A DNA stretch of 64,000 bases from Diabrotica undecimpunctata (GCF_040954645.1 NC_092807.1:55451239-55515238); one strand, 5' to 3'. Counted from the stretch's first letter, positions 35,987-46,800 are shown. Notes: generated from the letters alone by a model not told the origin. Program-made: numbers and translations.

Positions 35987-36120
35987 GGGGAGGTTTTATT
36001 GCGAGTGAATGGAATATTTCTGGACTTGAAAAAGTATACACAATGCAGTTTCATAACTTTACCGATATTTTCGATGATGCTTTCTTTATTACAATACATA
36101 TTATTTTTCCCTAGGCTATT

Positions 36121-37320
36121 TTGATATTCTGGCAATCAACTAAGTACATTAAGTTATTAAAGATAAATAGAATAACAAAAATGTCAAGCTCTGATACAGC
36201 TGATAAACTCCTTGATATTGATTTAACCCTCACTTCACCTAAAAAAAGACCAGTAACGGGACATTTTGACGTTAAAACGAAGGAAATGATTATAAATGTA
36301 TTTAAAACGGAAATGCAGGAGAACTCTACAATGTCGAAAAGTGCGATTTCTATTAGAGTAGCAGATAAAACAGGTACTGATATTGTTTCTCCATTATTTA
36401 TTTAAGAGTGCGCATTTTCACTTAATTTAACAAATATTGTTACTTTTTATCTATTGTAGGCGTATGTAGCCGTAGTGTGTACGCAATGTAGTTCATGAAT
36501 ACGAAATTACGGGAACATTGTCGACACCAAAATTAGTTGAGCATCGTAAAAGTATTGTTAACTCGCTGAATGAATTTAACAGAGAAGCAATAAGAAGAAT
36601 ACTTAATCAATTCTTTATTCGAAATGAAATACCCATAATGGACAAAGTTCTGAGGGTTGTTAATGAAGATCCGGTTTTGCCTAACTTCAAAAGAACTACG
36701 CTTTTTAAATTATTGAAAGAAATAAATTTTAAGTTTCAACGTCGTCACGGAAACAGCATTTTGATGAACAGGGACGAAATTGTCTTGTGGAGACGAGAAT
36801 TTCTGATAAAAATGAAGTCCTACAGAGATGAAAACCGCAACATTTACTACTTAGACGAGACTTGGCTAAACGCTGGTCACACCAAATCTAAAGTATGGGT
36901 CGACAATTCGGTAACGTCTTATAAACAATCGTTTTAAGATGGAGTTTCTACGGGGTTAAAAAATCCTGCAGGTAAATGTTTATGTGCTTTTTCATTTCAA
37001 GTAATTTTTAAAATAATAAAATTTTCAGGAAAAGGATAAAGACTAATAATAATCTATCACATTGGCAGTGATGATGGGTTTGTTACGGAAGGGCTGTGGG
37101 TGTTTGAATTAAGAAAAGTGGGGACTACCATGAAGAGATGGATGAGAAATCTTTCGAAAATTGGTTAAAAAATATACTGCCCCAATTAGAAGACAACTCT
37201 ATCATCGTATTGGACAACGCGTCTTCAGGAATTCATCAATTCAGGAAAAATCCAAACGAAGTTTTCAGATGAAGTACTTAATAAATTTTATGGACAAATT
37301 AGACGACAAAAGTTTTACCA
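36121..37320 (+). pseudogene. IS630/Tc1-mariner-superfamily transposase relic with two probable introns
   Basis: Exon 1 (from about 36121) encodes an N-terminal part with a MSKSAISIRVADKTG helix-turn-helix-like end. A GT...AG intron at 36374-36459 (86 bp) leads to VCSRSVYAM. After a frameshift the main block at 36518-36937 runs LSTPKLVEHRK, then FKLLKEINFKFQRR and YLDETWLNAGHT, which carries the first catalytic D. The block continues past a stop to GLKNPAG. A second GT...AG intron of 57 bp (36972-37028) leads to KG.RLIIIYHIGSDDGFV and then a decayed second-D block (SSYWTT/IVLDNA near 37205). This order matches a widespread insect family of DDE_3-type transposases. Several lesions; dead. Confidence 0.8.
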
Positions 37321-37333
37321 AATTTAAACTGGG

Positions 37334-37902
37334 TTAACACTTCCGCTGAGCATAACTCCGATCGGAGTCAAAGTGGTACTTTGCTAGGTGCACATGACTC
37401 CGATCGGGGACAGTAACCTGTTGATTTTTAAGACGGTATATTTTACTTAGTACAACGTGTCATACTAAAGTGTCAAACATTTTTACCAGTTCTTTGCTGT
37501 GGTAGTTTTGTGATTCAAAATAGCGAAAAGTATGCCGGGCCTCCAGACATAGCATTTCAAAAATTTCTATAGTTAATATGGGACGAACAAAGAGAAAGCG
37601 TTGCAAAATATGCTCCGAAAACAAAATTAGAAAGCAGACAACATATCACTGCGAAAAATTTCCTGATCAACCCGGATTTTGTGTTGAATGCTTTGAAATT
37701 GCTCATATGTGAATGAACATCCAATCAATATGTGAATGTTTTTGTATTTTATAGAATAAATAAACTTTTTTTTTAAATTCCGTCATATAATTATTTTTCT
37801 AGAAAAACGTTCTAATTTGGCTTGTGCCGATCGGAGCAAGTCAGCGATACACTAGAAATTTTTAGCAAGGTGCGCGTGACTTCCATCGTAGTCAAAAATT
37901 AA
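37334..37902 (+). mobile_element. Internally deleted piggyBac-like element retaining only the C-terminal zinc ribbon
   Basis: TTAA at 37334-37337 and at 37899-37902 bracket a sequence with subterminal inverted repeats. AACTCCGATCGGAGTCA at about 37355 matches the inverse of TGACTTCCATCGTAGTC at about 37877, and GCTAGGTGCAC matches inward GTGCGC...TTGCTA. Extra CCGATCGG copies lie at about 37402 and 37828. It codes only for the 44-residue piece listed next. Outer 4-15 bases do not match, so the exact ends are uncertain. Confidence 0.68.
37578..37712 (+). pseudogene. piggyBac C-terminal cysteine-rich (zinc ribbon) remnant, 44 aa
   Basis: The ORF contains RKRCKICSENK, then TTYHCEK, then FCVECFEIAHM and a stop. 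This spacing (C-x2-C, C, C-x2-C, H) is the cross-brace zinc domain that ends piggyBac transposases and binds the transposon ends. No catalytic domain is attached: a fossil exon end, not a separate zinc-finger gene. Confidence 0.75.
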
Positions 37903-40447
37903 AATCACATTTTATAAATAAATATACACAAACAATTTAATATTATTATATATTCTTATATCAATTGCAATGATATTTTAGAAAAAAATTATTGCCACTC
38001 CTCGGTAACACCTCTCGAAAAAAGTCAGCAGCGAATGTGGTAACATTAAATTTGATTAACAATTTTTGTAGCTTACAAATAGTTTCTGTTTTGTGTATGT
38101 ATTAAATTTTATTTATAGTTTTTGTAGTCTTCTTTAAAAGACAGTTAATTAATTTAACATTATTACAGATTTTACTTGATTAGTAAATATAATGATGTAT
38201 GCACAGTTAGGTTAGGTCTGAATTTTAAACCCATGTTAGTAATGATATTATTTATTATAAACTTTCATATTATATATGTATTTTTACATCGAAATATACT
38301 AGGTTCTAGGCAAGGTTTCTGATAATTTTTTGGTGAAAAATAAATAATAATTCGTGGATTATTTACTTTCTCCTTTTCTTTGTTTTTTAGGTTTATATTT
38401 TAATCAGTGTGTTTAGCGGCACAAACTTTATCTAATATAAAATATTCGTTTGCTTGTAAGTAGTATTGTAATCGGTTCTTTTATTACTACGTTAATATTT
38501 TATTTGAGCGAAGAGTAAGTTGCAACTTTAAGCGAAGCGAAGAGTAAGTGGCATAAGGACACACAGAAATTTTAGCGTTTTGGAAACACTCTTAGCATAT
38601 TCATACAATGACCTCTATATTTTCTCATAATAAACTAATTCTGTACGTAGTTACAGTTTCCACCTTTAAAAAAATGTATTTACTACAAAGTAGTATGTAC
38701 AGTTTGAAAAACTTTAGTTTTTTAGCAGGTACCGCTGATACTTTAAGTGTCAAATTTCTGCGAATTCAAATAGGTAGTTGTTTGGATAATACTCAAATTA
38801 CCCTGGTGTATTTATCAGATATTTAAGTGATAGCATTGCAGTATTAGATTATATTCTTTAGTTCTACCAAGGTAAGTGAAAACTATATTTTTTAAAGTTC
38901 TGTATTTGTATTTTGAACTTAAGTGTTGCGTTTAAACATAATACTGCATCCATTTTTAAAGTAACGTTTTCGCAACATTGAGCTGAAAAATGAATCTGAT
39001 GTCAAATAAAAATTGTTGTGTCTACTATTAAAGATTTCAGTGAATTTCTTTCTATTTAAAAATAGACCAAGATTGGATATTTATTTACTAGATAAATATA
39101 CCTTGGATTATTTGCACGACCAAACTAACATTAAAAAGAGAGCATCCTGGTTGCAGTACTGTTTGTTTGTTTACCATGAGATTTACGTTTTTTATATAGT
39201 ATTTTTCATAAAAAAATGCGTGCACGTCATTCAAGATTTACGACGTCAGAACCCCACAGCGTTGCCAAAACATCAGAATAGTTAGTAAGTAAGGACTTTT
39301 TAAAATGTCAACTATTTGTCCAACTATTATATAACAGTAAAAATACACTTAGTTTTAAAACTACTGCAACACACTAAAATACCTAAGAAAACATTTTAAT
39401 AGAAAATTATATATTCTAAATTTTAAACTTACTTCTATTTAGAGCATTATTAGTAAAAACGTCTATTATTTCTTGTTTACAATAATCTAACTTATATGAA
39501 AGCTTTTCTGCTTTCTGCAGACTATTTAGTTGTTTAGGCATAGCACAATCACAATAGACAACAATAATTAGTTTTTAAAGCTATTAATCTAAATATAATA
39601 TGTATTTATAAATACAATTTATTAATATATAATATATTATGATCAAATTGTGTAAGAAATCAAAACATAAACAAAATTCTTACTCAAAAAAGCGGCAAGA
39701 CTTTAAACAATGTTGCCACACACTGAACTGTCAAAAAATTTAACGTATTCCCATATCAGTTGCGTACAATTGTCTAATATATTTAATTAAAATTATTATT
39801 TTGTGGAATATTAGACTTGAAGAGTTATTTCATAAAATTTATATTATTAATAATAACAAATGTTTTCGGCTATTTAATCAATATAATTCTAAAAATCCCA
39901 ATATAATGATGATTACATTTTTTTGTTAATTATACCAGTTGACGCCTATGAAAGATCAAGCAGTTCCGTATAGGTTTCGTACTATTAGCTGTGTTAGGAA
40001 AATTTGAACTCTAAGGTTGACGTTCTGGAAATTTTAAATATAAGTGATAAGTCACTTTATATAAATTCTGACGTGCACGCATTTTTATATGAAAAATCCT
40101 ATACGTATTCTCACCTGTTGCTTGCAACAACAACAGCAACAAGTAGACACAGTTCGCTTTCAACTCAATTAGGAGTATTGCTGACATCGCTCGAAATATG
40201 TTTAGAGGTCCGACCTAGGTCAATTGTATGTGTGTTAAGTCATATAAAAAATTATTGTTTAAAATTGGACAACACTCATCTTACAAAGTAAAATAATTGT
40301 ACTTAATAAGTACAATACATTTTTCTTGTGTGGAAAAGTCAACATAAGAATAAAGTTGAGCTAATGTAGCGAGAATCCAACACTATACTCCAATTCAATT
40401 GGGTGTGATGGATTATATGCATAATAATTTAAATTCCTTTTTATTTT
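37903..40447. other. AT-rich spacer, no gene seen
   Basis: No supported coding region. A short duplicated motif GCGAAGAGTAAGT occurs at about 38508 and 38537. ORFs here (for example 39013-39285, 40004-40291) have no recognisable family and low-complexity composition. Confidence 0.45.
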
Positions 40448-40489
40448 AATGAAAAAGACAGAAAACATTTGATTTCACGTTCAAAGCGT

Positions 40490-40549
40490 CTATGTATCTG
40501 TTGATACGTATTTCGACTTAATAAGTCTCATCAGAATAGTTATTCATAG
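40490..40549 (-). ncRNA. Hammerhead ribozyme candidate HHR-1
   Basis: Minus strand, 5' to 3': stem I outer CTATG, inner CTATT; core CTGATGA; stem II GACTT with AAGTC; GAAA; a minimal stem III ending in TATC; then AACAG and CATAG closing stem I. The core matches the conserved CUGANGA...GAAA and UH rules. Stem I inner has one mismatch (CTATT against AACAG). Predicted cleavage is after the C at 40503. Stem III is only three pairs, as in PLE and satellite hammerheads that act as dimers. Confidence 0.75.
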
Positions 40550-40883
40550 CCGTTCTTAACGTGAAAAATAATCTTCTCTGTCTTATTAGGAAGCAACAAT
40601 AAAATGGCTTCGTTATGGACGCAATAGCGACATCTGATAGAAAAATGGAATGATGTCGTGGAATGCAAATTTTAGATTCCCCATGTCTCTATTAATATCT
40701 TTATCAACGTCTGGCTATGACTTGCAATTTTTAGAAGGCTCCAGATTAAAGCAGAAATCTAAATTTGTTTCGAAACTATCTTACCGATTTTTCTATCAGA
40801 TGTCGCTATTGCGTCCATAACGAAGCCATTTTATTGTTGCTTCCTAATAAGACAGAGAAGAATATTTTTCACGTTAAGAACGG

Positions 40884-40943
40884 CTATGAATAACTGTTCT
40901 GATTAGACTTATTAAGTCGAAATACGTATCAACAGATACATAG
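40884..40943 (+). ncRNA. Hammerhead ribozyme candidate HHR-2, core mutated
   Basis: Same layout on the + strand with perfect stem I (CTATG/CATAG and CTGTT/AACAG) and stem II. However, the core reads CTGATTA instead of CTGATGA, changing the invariant G8. Predicted inactive. Cleavage site equivalent: after C at 40930. Confidence 0.72.
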
Positions 40944-41190
40944 ACGCTTTGAACGTGAAATCAAATCTTTTCTGTCTTTTTCATTTTATTCGGATCTACT
41001 CTGTATGAGTACAAGAAACAAATTCGTTAAGGATTTCTGCTTAGTTGACGAGACATGTCGTGGAATGCAAATTTTAGATTTCCCATGTCTCTATTAACAT
41101 CTTTATCAACGTCTGGCTATGCCTTGCAATTTTTAGAAGACTCCAGATTAAAGCAGAAATCTGAATTTGTTTCGAAACTATCTTACCGAT

Positions 41191-41864
41191 CCTTTTTATT
41201 TCTTCGTGTGTGTATATTTTGTTATATCTTATAGGTACATACGAATGATTTCTTCTACAATTACCGTATTAAATATGTTAATGGTTGAAGAAGTACATTT
41301 TGGTGTATTGTTTGTACCCTACGGCTTTAGGGGAAAATTGCGTCATACATAATTTAGTCGGTTTTTGAACTGCAATGTTTTGTAGCATATTCTTAATCAC
41401 GTAATATCTTTACTACTCAATGATTTTTTAAACTCTACTAACGGGTTAGTGTTTAGTTTTATTGACATATCTAGATTGGTTTTCCCTTCTTAAAATTTTT
41501 TTGGCCTATATGTTCTGTTATACAGCCAGACACAAAAGGCATAAGCCCCTAACCACCAAAATAATTAAGTTAATCTCCAAACATAAAGAATATGGTCGCA
41601 TCGGCTTTAGGAAAATATCGAAACACTCGTCTCGGAACCTTTCAAGCTAATATTTTATAAAATACGTACAACAATACGAAAACGACGTAAACAAGGAAGT
41701 TGTACGAACAGTTTAGAACAAAGGTAACGTAAACTTCTAAAATTTTATAGAGAATTAACTATAATGATTATTTGATATAATTCAAAAAGTTGAGATGAGT
41801 ACAACAATGCAAATCTTAACTTATAAATTCTTAAGTATGTACAATGACATTTTATTACTTTCTT
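41191..41864. other. Spacer, no gene seen
   Basis: No supported feature between the PLE-like repeat and the piggyBac relic. Confidence 0.45.
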
Positions 41865-43784
41865 AGGCAACTAATACACTCACGTTTTACACTGCTGTAC
41901 TTATTGCAAACGTTCTTGCTGGAACTATTAAAAATTTATTTTTGTGTTCTTGATTTTTTTGATTGACATAAATAACATCTTCTTTTCTGTGTTGGCTAAG
42001 GTGTGGCACTTGTGGCAGTTGCTTCTCCTGCAAAGTTTGCCATAAGGGATCTGATTAGTTTAGACAATCCTTCGTTCGATCTGCGGATAATATGAGGCTT
42101 TATAAGTTGTTAGGCTGTTTTAATTATGAATAGACGTCTTTTTTCGTGTATTTTTATGTTCCAGTTTGGATGCAGGTTGATCCAAATAACATAAGACGCT
42201 AGACAGCATACATCTCTAACACATTCATAAAATATGCGAAAGTCCAACGGTTTGTTCTACGTTTGCACATATATTGTTGCACCATCTGGTCAAACGAGTC
42301 AACTCCACCTTTTGTTTTATTATAGTCGAGAATAATCTCTGGTTTATGGTTCATCTGCTCTCTAATCTCATTCGAGTAATGCATTGTTAACAACACTATG
42401 ACACTTTTTATAGGCTTAGGCACGTATGATACCAATTTTGCCTTTTTTGTAAAACCAAATGTTAAAAAAAATGGCTCCTTGTTCTTACATGGTTAAAACT
42501 CAGGATGAATAAACTTTTTATTTTTTCTAACTGTGCCAACATTTGTTAAACCGTTAATAAGCATATTATAAGCCATATCGTCTTCTTCTTCTTGATGTGC
42601 GTATCCGTTGCGAATGTTGGCGGTCATCATGGCAATCTTTATTTTATCTGCAGCAGCGCGGAAAAGCTGCACAGATGTTGTATTAAACCAGATTCTGAGG
42701 TTCTTTAACCAAGATACTCTTCTTAAGCCAAGCCAAATCTAATACCGTAAAATATTTATCAAATGTTACGTTCCTGTTGTTTCGGTAATAAGGTTCGCTT
42801 AGTTATTCTACCACTTTACGTCCTAAACCAGTAGTTACTTGGATACCTTCTTTACCAAGACATGGAATCGCATTTAGAGAATAAAAAGTTTCTAAGTCAC
42901 ATGCCCAACATATTACCATTCCATACTTGTCAGGTTTTGAGGGAATATATTGTTTGAACGGACATCTTCCACGATAAGGAATCAACTGCTCGTCAATTGT
43001 TATATTTCGTCCTGGCAAATAATGCTTTTTTTAAATTTCCTGGTACTTAATCCCATATATCCCGTATAGCAGCCAGTTTATCATTTTCAAGTCTCTTGGA
43101 TCTTGTCGTTTTGTCGTCGAAACGAATAAAATGTAAAAGCTCTTTGAATCGATTTATACCCATAGTGACTCGAAAAATATGTAGTCCATAAACTGAATTT
43201 CACAAAGCTTCATAACTTGCATAGTTTTATTTTAAATGCCCGGCGGTAAACAGGAGACCTAAGAAAGCATACATTTCAATTCTATCACATCCATGGTTTA
43301 TTTTGCAATACACGGTGAGCCTCTGGATTGGTGTAACAGACAATGTCATCCACAATATTTTTAGTCAAATATAAGTGAAATGTATCTATTGGTTTTTCAA
43401 TGCGTGTTCCAGGTGGAAGTTGAACTTTGGTCCTTTTATTAAATTTTGAACTCTTATTAGTCTAGTCAAAAAAAAAAAATTGTGATGACCACTCAGTTTT
43501 ATCTTTAGCAATATACATTTCTGGTTGAATGTTTCTGATGTGTTCTTCAAGAGCTGAAATTTTATCATAAAGTATACTAGTCTTAATCTACGTTTTATTT
43601 TATACTTACATGGATTTTCCTCTAAAATTCTTTTATCGTCCTCTTCACTAGCTTCCGACAAATGATCGTCATCTGATTCAGATCCGTCGTGGAAATCCTC
43701 TACGCAGTATTCGTCATTATCAAAATCAGAGAAGTTCTCAATTATATCTTCAAGCTCCGTTACGGTTAATTTTCTGTTGCCCAT
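41865..43784 (-). pseudogene. piggyBac-like transposase relic, second family member
   Basis: Minus-strand fragments in order begin with an acidic N-terminus (43784 down, NRKLTVTELEDIIENFSDFD). A MGINRFKELLHFIRFDDKT-like segment follows near 43110-43170. Then come ITIDEQLIPYRGRCPFKQYIPSKPDKYG (about 43010), with the D-E catalytic block intact here, then ILDYNKTKGGVDSFDQM (about 42340-42270). CKRRTNRWTFAYFMNVLE follows (about 42260-42220), then a zinc-ribbon remnant CYLCQSKKSRTQK near 41970. Many stops and frameshifts. It is related to, but not identical with, the copy at 4757-6257, in which the DEQL block is cut by a stop. Confidence 0.87.
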
Positions 43785-44287
43785 ATTTACTACTTTATCA
43801 TTTAGTAAATGTGTAGAAACTAATAAGTGAAGATATTTCTATGTGAAAATAAATTGCACTCTAGGCTAGCAAACATGCAACTGAATTACTAGTCAGACTA
43901 GTCAGAGCTTGTTTGGTACTTCACGTGACCGACAGTCAATAAATATTGATAATGTGGCGTAATTGCATCGAAATGCAAATTGTGTCTGACAGACACACAC
44001 TGTCCGGTTACGTCAGTAAAAATAATTTTTCTTAATAAATGTTAATAAATATTATCTTAATAAATATTAAGAATAATAGTTTTAATATAATTAAAAATGA
44101 TTTTAATATAAAGCTTGCTAATTTTTAGCAGATTTGTAATTAGTTTTACCTATATTTTTGAAAGTGCTACATTTTGATTATCTTTTTTAAATTCATTAAT
44201 TATAGTCTTTTGAGCCTCTGCCGTAGTTTTCGAAGTATTATTTTTAATAATTTTTGGCACACTCTATGTACTTCATGTTTATAATGA
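43785..44287. other. AT-rich spacer; likely piggyBac 5' flank
   Basis: No coding feature. May contain the outer end of the piggyBac element, but I could not match a terminal repeat. A pair of AATAAAT(GT/AT)TAA repeats lies at 44033-44070. Confidence 0.4.
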
Positions 44288-44323
44288 AAAGACAGCAAAG
44301 ATTTGATTTCACGTACAAAGCGT

Positions 44324-44383
44324 CTATGTATCTGTTGATACGTATTTCGACTTAATAAGTCTCGTCAGAACAGTTATTCGTAG
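44324..44383 (-). ncRNA. Hammerhead ribozyme candidate HHR-3, intact core
   Basis: Minus strand: CTGTT, CTGACGA (position 7 is free in the consensus), stem II GACTT/AAGTC, GAAA, TATC, AACAG. All invariant core positions are kept and the inner stem I is perfect. The outer stem I has one mismatch (CTACG/CATAG). Confidence 0.78.
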
Positions 44384-44534
44384 GAGTTCTCAACGTGAAA
44401 AATGAATCTTTTCTGTCTTTTACGAAGCAACAATAAAATGGCTTCGTTATGGACGCAATAGCGACATCTGATAGAAAAATCGGTAAAATAGTTTCAAAAT
44501 GAGAGTTATACCCTTTTGCCTTCTAGCCACAGAA

Positions 44535-44576
44535 CTGTTCTGATGAGACTTATTAAGTCGAAATACGTATCAACAG
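44535..44576 (+). ncRNA. Hammerhead ribozyme candidate HHR-4, intact core
   Basis: Plus strand: CTGTT, CTGATGA, GACTT/AAGTC, GAAA, TATC, AACAG. The catalytic core and inner stem I are perfect. The outer stem I strand upstream is replaced by unrelated bases, because the repeat is trimmed there. Predicted cleavage after C at 44571. Confidence 0.78.
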
Positions 44577-44929
44577 ATACATAGACCTTTGTACGTGAAA
44601 TCAAATCTTTGCTGTCTTTTCATTTTATTCGGATCTACTCTGTATGAGTACAAGAAACAAATTCGTTAAGGATTTCTGCTTAGTTGATAGACATGTCATG
44701 GAATGCAAATTTTAGATTCCCCATATCTCTATTTACATCTTTATCAACGACTGTTATAACTTGTATTTTTAGAAGGTTCAGATTAAAGCATAAATCTGAA
44801 TTTGTTTCGAAACTATCTTACCGATTAATGTTTATACTTTATGTAATTGGTTTATAAACCATAAATTTTTATAAGTTTCTTGCAATCTTTAGCATTATTT
44901 TGTTAATAAAATTGTGGAGCATGTACAAA

Positions 44930-45730
44930 ACAGACAAATTTAGAAGAACAAAATGGCTTTCGTGCAGGCAGATTCTGTGTAGACAGCATATTTTCTCTAC
45001 AGCAGGTTATTGAAAAAAGATTAACCCACAACCTTTCAACTTATAAAGTTTCTCTAGATCTGATTAAGTCATATAATGATCTACTTAAATGCTCCAGGTA
45101 CTAATGAAAAAACAAGAAATAAATAAAAAATGTATAAAAGAAGTACAAAAGCTTTAAAAAATATGTCGGTAAACATTAAAACTGAAAACAAATTAACTAG
45201 AGAAATTTCTATTAGTAAGGGTCTAAAGCAAGATTGCAGCATAGTACCTATATTCTTAAAAAATTATATTTGAATAAGGCTCTTTCAATGTGGAGAAGAA
45301 GATGCTGCAATATGGGCATCTTAATCAAAGACGAGTGATTGTACACGATACACTTCGCTGACTATTAGGTCAGTCAAACTGAAGACGAGAGTGATATAGA
45401 CTATATGCTTAGAAATCTGGAAGAGAAGTACATCAAGTGGGCCTTACAATTAATATACAAGAAACCGTGTACTTATTTGCAAGAGAATATCCAGAAAGCT
45501 CACAAATTGAAATGGAAACTATAAAATCAACTAAAACCTTCAAATACTTGTAAATCCAAATAACATTAAAAGTAGGGAGTAACGAAGCAACAAATTCTAA
45601 GATTACACAAATAAGATCAACCACTAGACAGCTACAAGGAGTATTGGGAAATAATAAAATATCAAAATAAATTAAAAAAAGAATTTATTGAACAATGATA
45701 GAAAGTAAAGTTATCAAAGAAATAAATCAA
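44930..45730 (+). pseudogene. LINE reverse transcriptase fragment, heavily decayed
   Basis: Readable pieces include EQNGFRAGRFCVDSIFSLQQVIEKR near 44940-45020 (RT finger block with N-G-F-R) and SLDLIKSYND (D-x-x-K-A-F-like). Then LYTIHFADY near 45340 replaces the FADD catalytic block, and YIKWGLTINIQ...FAREYPESSQIE follows near 45430-45510. At least four stops and frameshifts. It differs from the RNase-H LINEs and resembles CR1/RTE-like RTs; clade not assignable. Confidence 0.75.
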
Positions 45731-45736
45731 AAATTA

Positions 45737-45740
<4 letters not shown>

Positions 45741-45800
<60 letters not shown>
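45741..45800. repeat. (TA)n microsatellite, 60 bp
   Basis: Pure TA run joining the LINE fragment to the Penelope fragment. Confidence 0.96.
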
Positions 45801-45802
<2 letters not shown>

Positions 45803-45838
45803 TGGGGTGGATACTGTTAACAGTATCCACCCCAAGAT
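45799..45838. repeat. 40-bp perfect loopless palindrome at the start of a Penelope RT fragment
   Basis: Arms of 20 bases around a central GTTAAC. The right arm is genuine RT coding sequence (the NSIHPK codons), so the left arm is an inverted copy of the first bases of the fragment. Confidence 0.92.
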
Positions 45839-46290
45839 CAAGTTTACGATGGAATTAGAAAGTAATCAACAACTACCTTTCCTAGACGTCTTAATAATAA
45901 AGAAAGAAAACGGCAACATTGGATATACAGTGTATCGAAAACCAACTCACACTGACAGATACCTACATGCAGATTCACACCACCATCCTGCACAATTAAA
46001 TTCAGTCATAAAAACTCTGACTATAAGATCTGAACGACTAACAGACGAAGAACACAAGAAAGAAGAAATGCAGAAAGTTACAAAAGCGTTAAAAAACAAC
46101 GGCTTTTCCACACACAGAATCGAAAAGGCACGAAGACCACAAAAAACAACAAAAGAAATAAAAGAAGATGAAAAACCGATTGCCAAAACCACTCTACCGT
46201 ATATTAAAGGCACAACAGAGAAGATAAGCAGGGTCCTGAGAAAACACAAAATAGAGACTGTCTTCAACACCGACAGAAAAATCGGTACCA
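45817..46290 (+). pseudogene. Penelope-like reverse transcriptase, C-terminal part
   Basis: Frame open for about 158 codons: IHPKIKFTMELE, then LPFLDVLI, then YTVYRKPTHTDRYLHADSHHHPAQ, RSERL and PYIKGTTEKISRVLRKHKI. FLDV...RKPTHTDRYL.SHHP followed by PY(I)KG.SE.I.R.LRKH is the classic distal RT signature of Penelope-like elements. The catalytic YxDD part upstream and the GIY-YIG endonuclease downstream are both missing. The fragment is cut by (TA)n arrays on each side. Good reading-frame integrity suggests a fairly recent truncated copy. Confidence 0.92.
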
Positions 46291-46296
46291 TTGATG

Positions 46297-46297
<1 letters not shown>

Positions 46298-46354
<57 letters not shown>

Positions 46355-46360
46355 TATATA

Positions 46361-46412
<52 letters not shown>

Positions 46413-46420
46413 TATATATA

Positions 46421-46471
<51 letters not shown>
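46298..46471. repeat. (TA)n array with internal AATAATAT interruptions
   Basis: About 174 bp. A TAATATATATATATAAATAA segment occurs twice, about 56 bp apart. It is one half of an array whose other half is at 54881-54980, separated by the Gypsy insertion. Confidence 0.95.
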
Positions 46472-46475
<4 letters not shown>

Positions 46476-46800
46476 AGATCACTAATCACGTATTTAACTT
46501 TTTAAAAAAAGAACTTTATTTGTTACAAATTAAATATTAAATAATAGTACAAAATTAAATTAATTTAAAATGACTACAATAACTGGACTGGTCGAAGTTG
46601 CAGCTAAGAGTGATTCCGGCATCTGAGAATGGTAATTTATAGGTTTGGTATGAAGTGCTGAATTGCTGTTCCCATGAATGTTGGCCAACGGTTCGTACAA
46701 AGTTCTAATGCGTGCTCAGCGGTTTCTATGGGAATGGGATGATGAAATCTGAAGTCGGCGAACTTAAGCTAGTTCAAGGTTAATATTTTCTCATATAACA
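46472..46800 (-). repeat. 3' LTR of the Gypsy element (329 bp)
   Basis: I compared it base by base with 54552-54880 and saw no difference. On the minus strand an AATAAA polyadenylation signal lies at 46515-46520. Confidence 0.95.

Larger units (their letters stand above)
40448..41190. mobile_element. Penelope-like terminal-repeat locus 1: inverted plus tandem repeats with two hammerhead motifs
   Basis: An inverted arm (40448-40646) faces its reverse complement (about 40789-40985). A 136-bp block at 40653-40788 is repeated directly at 41055-41190, giving a period of 402 bp. Each arm carries one hammerhead-ribozyme motif, in opposite orientations. Inverted plus tandem terminal repeats with hammerheads are described for Penelope-like retroelements. 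No RT is inside this locus. An alternative is a non-autonomous retrozyme-like repeat. Confidence 0.75.
44288..44826. mobile_element. Penelope-like terminal-repeat locus 2, two hammerhead motifs
   Basis: It has the same building blocks as locus 1: an inverted arm (44288-44480), then a right arm trimmed at its start (about 44520-44628). The 3' block that is duplicated in locus 1 follows, starting near 44690 and ending in CGAAACTATCTTACCGAT at about 44825. It lacks the second tandem copy. It lies about 1 kb upstream of a Penelope RT fragment (45817), with a LINE fragment between, so a direct connection is possible but not shown. Confidence 0.75.

Noticed and set aside
37578..37712. A stand-alone small zinc-finger gene
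   Set aside because: The cysteine spacing matches the end of piggyBac transposases and the ORF sits between inverted ends of such an element.
45947..46489. ORFs of 60-180 codons encoding YIYIYI repeats across (TA)n arrays (also at 16235-16536 and 56324-56515)
   Set aside because: They arise only because alternating TA has no stop in that frame. No family, and biased composition.
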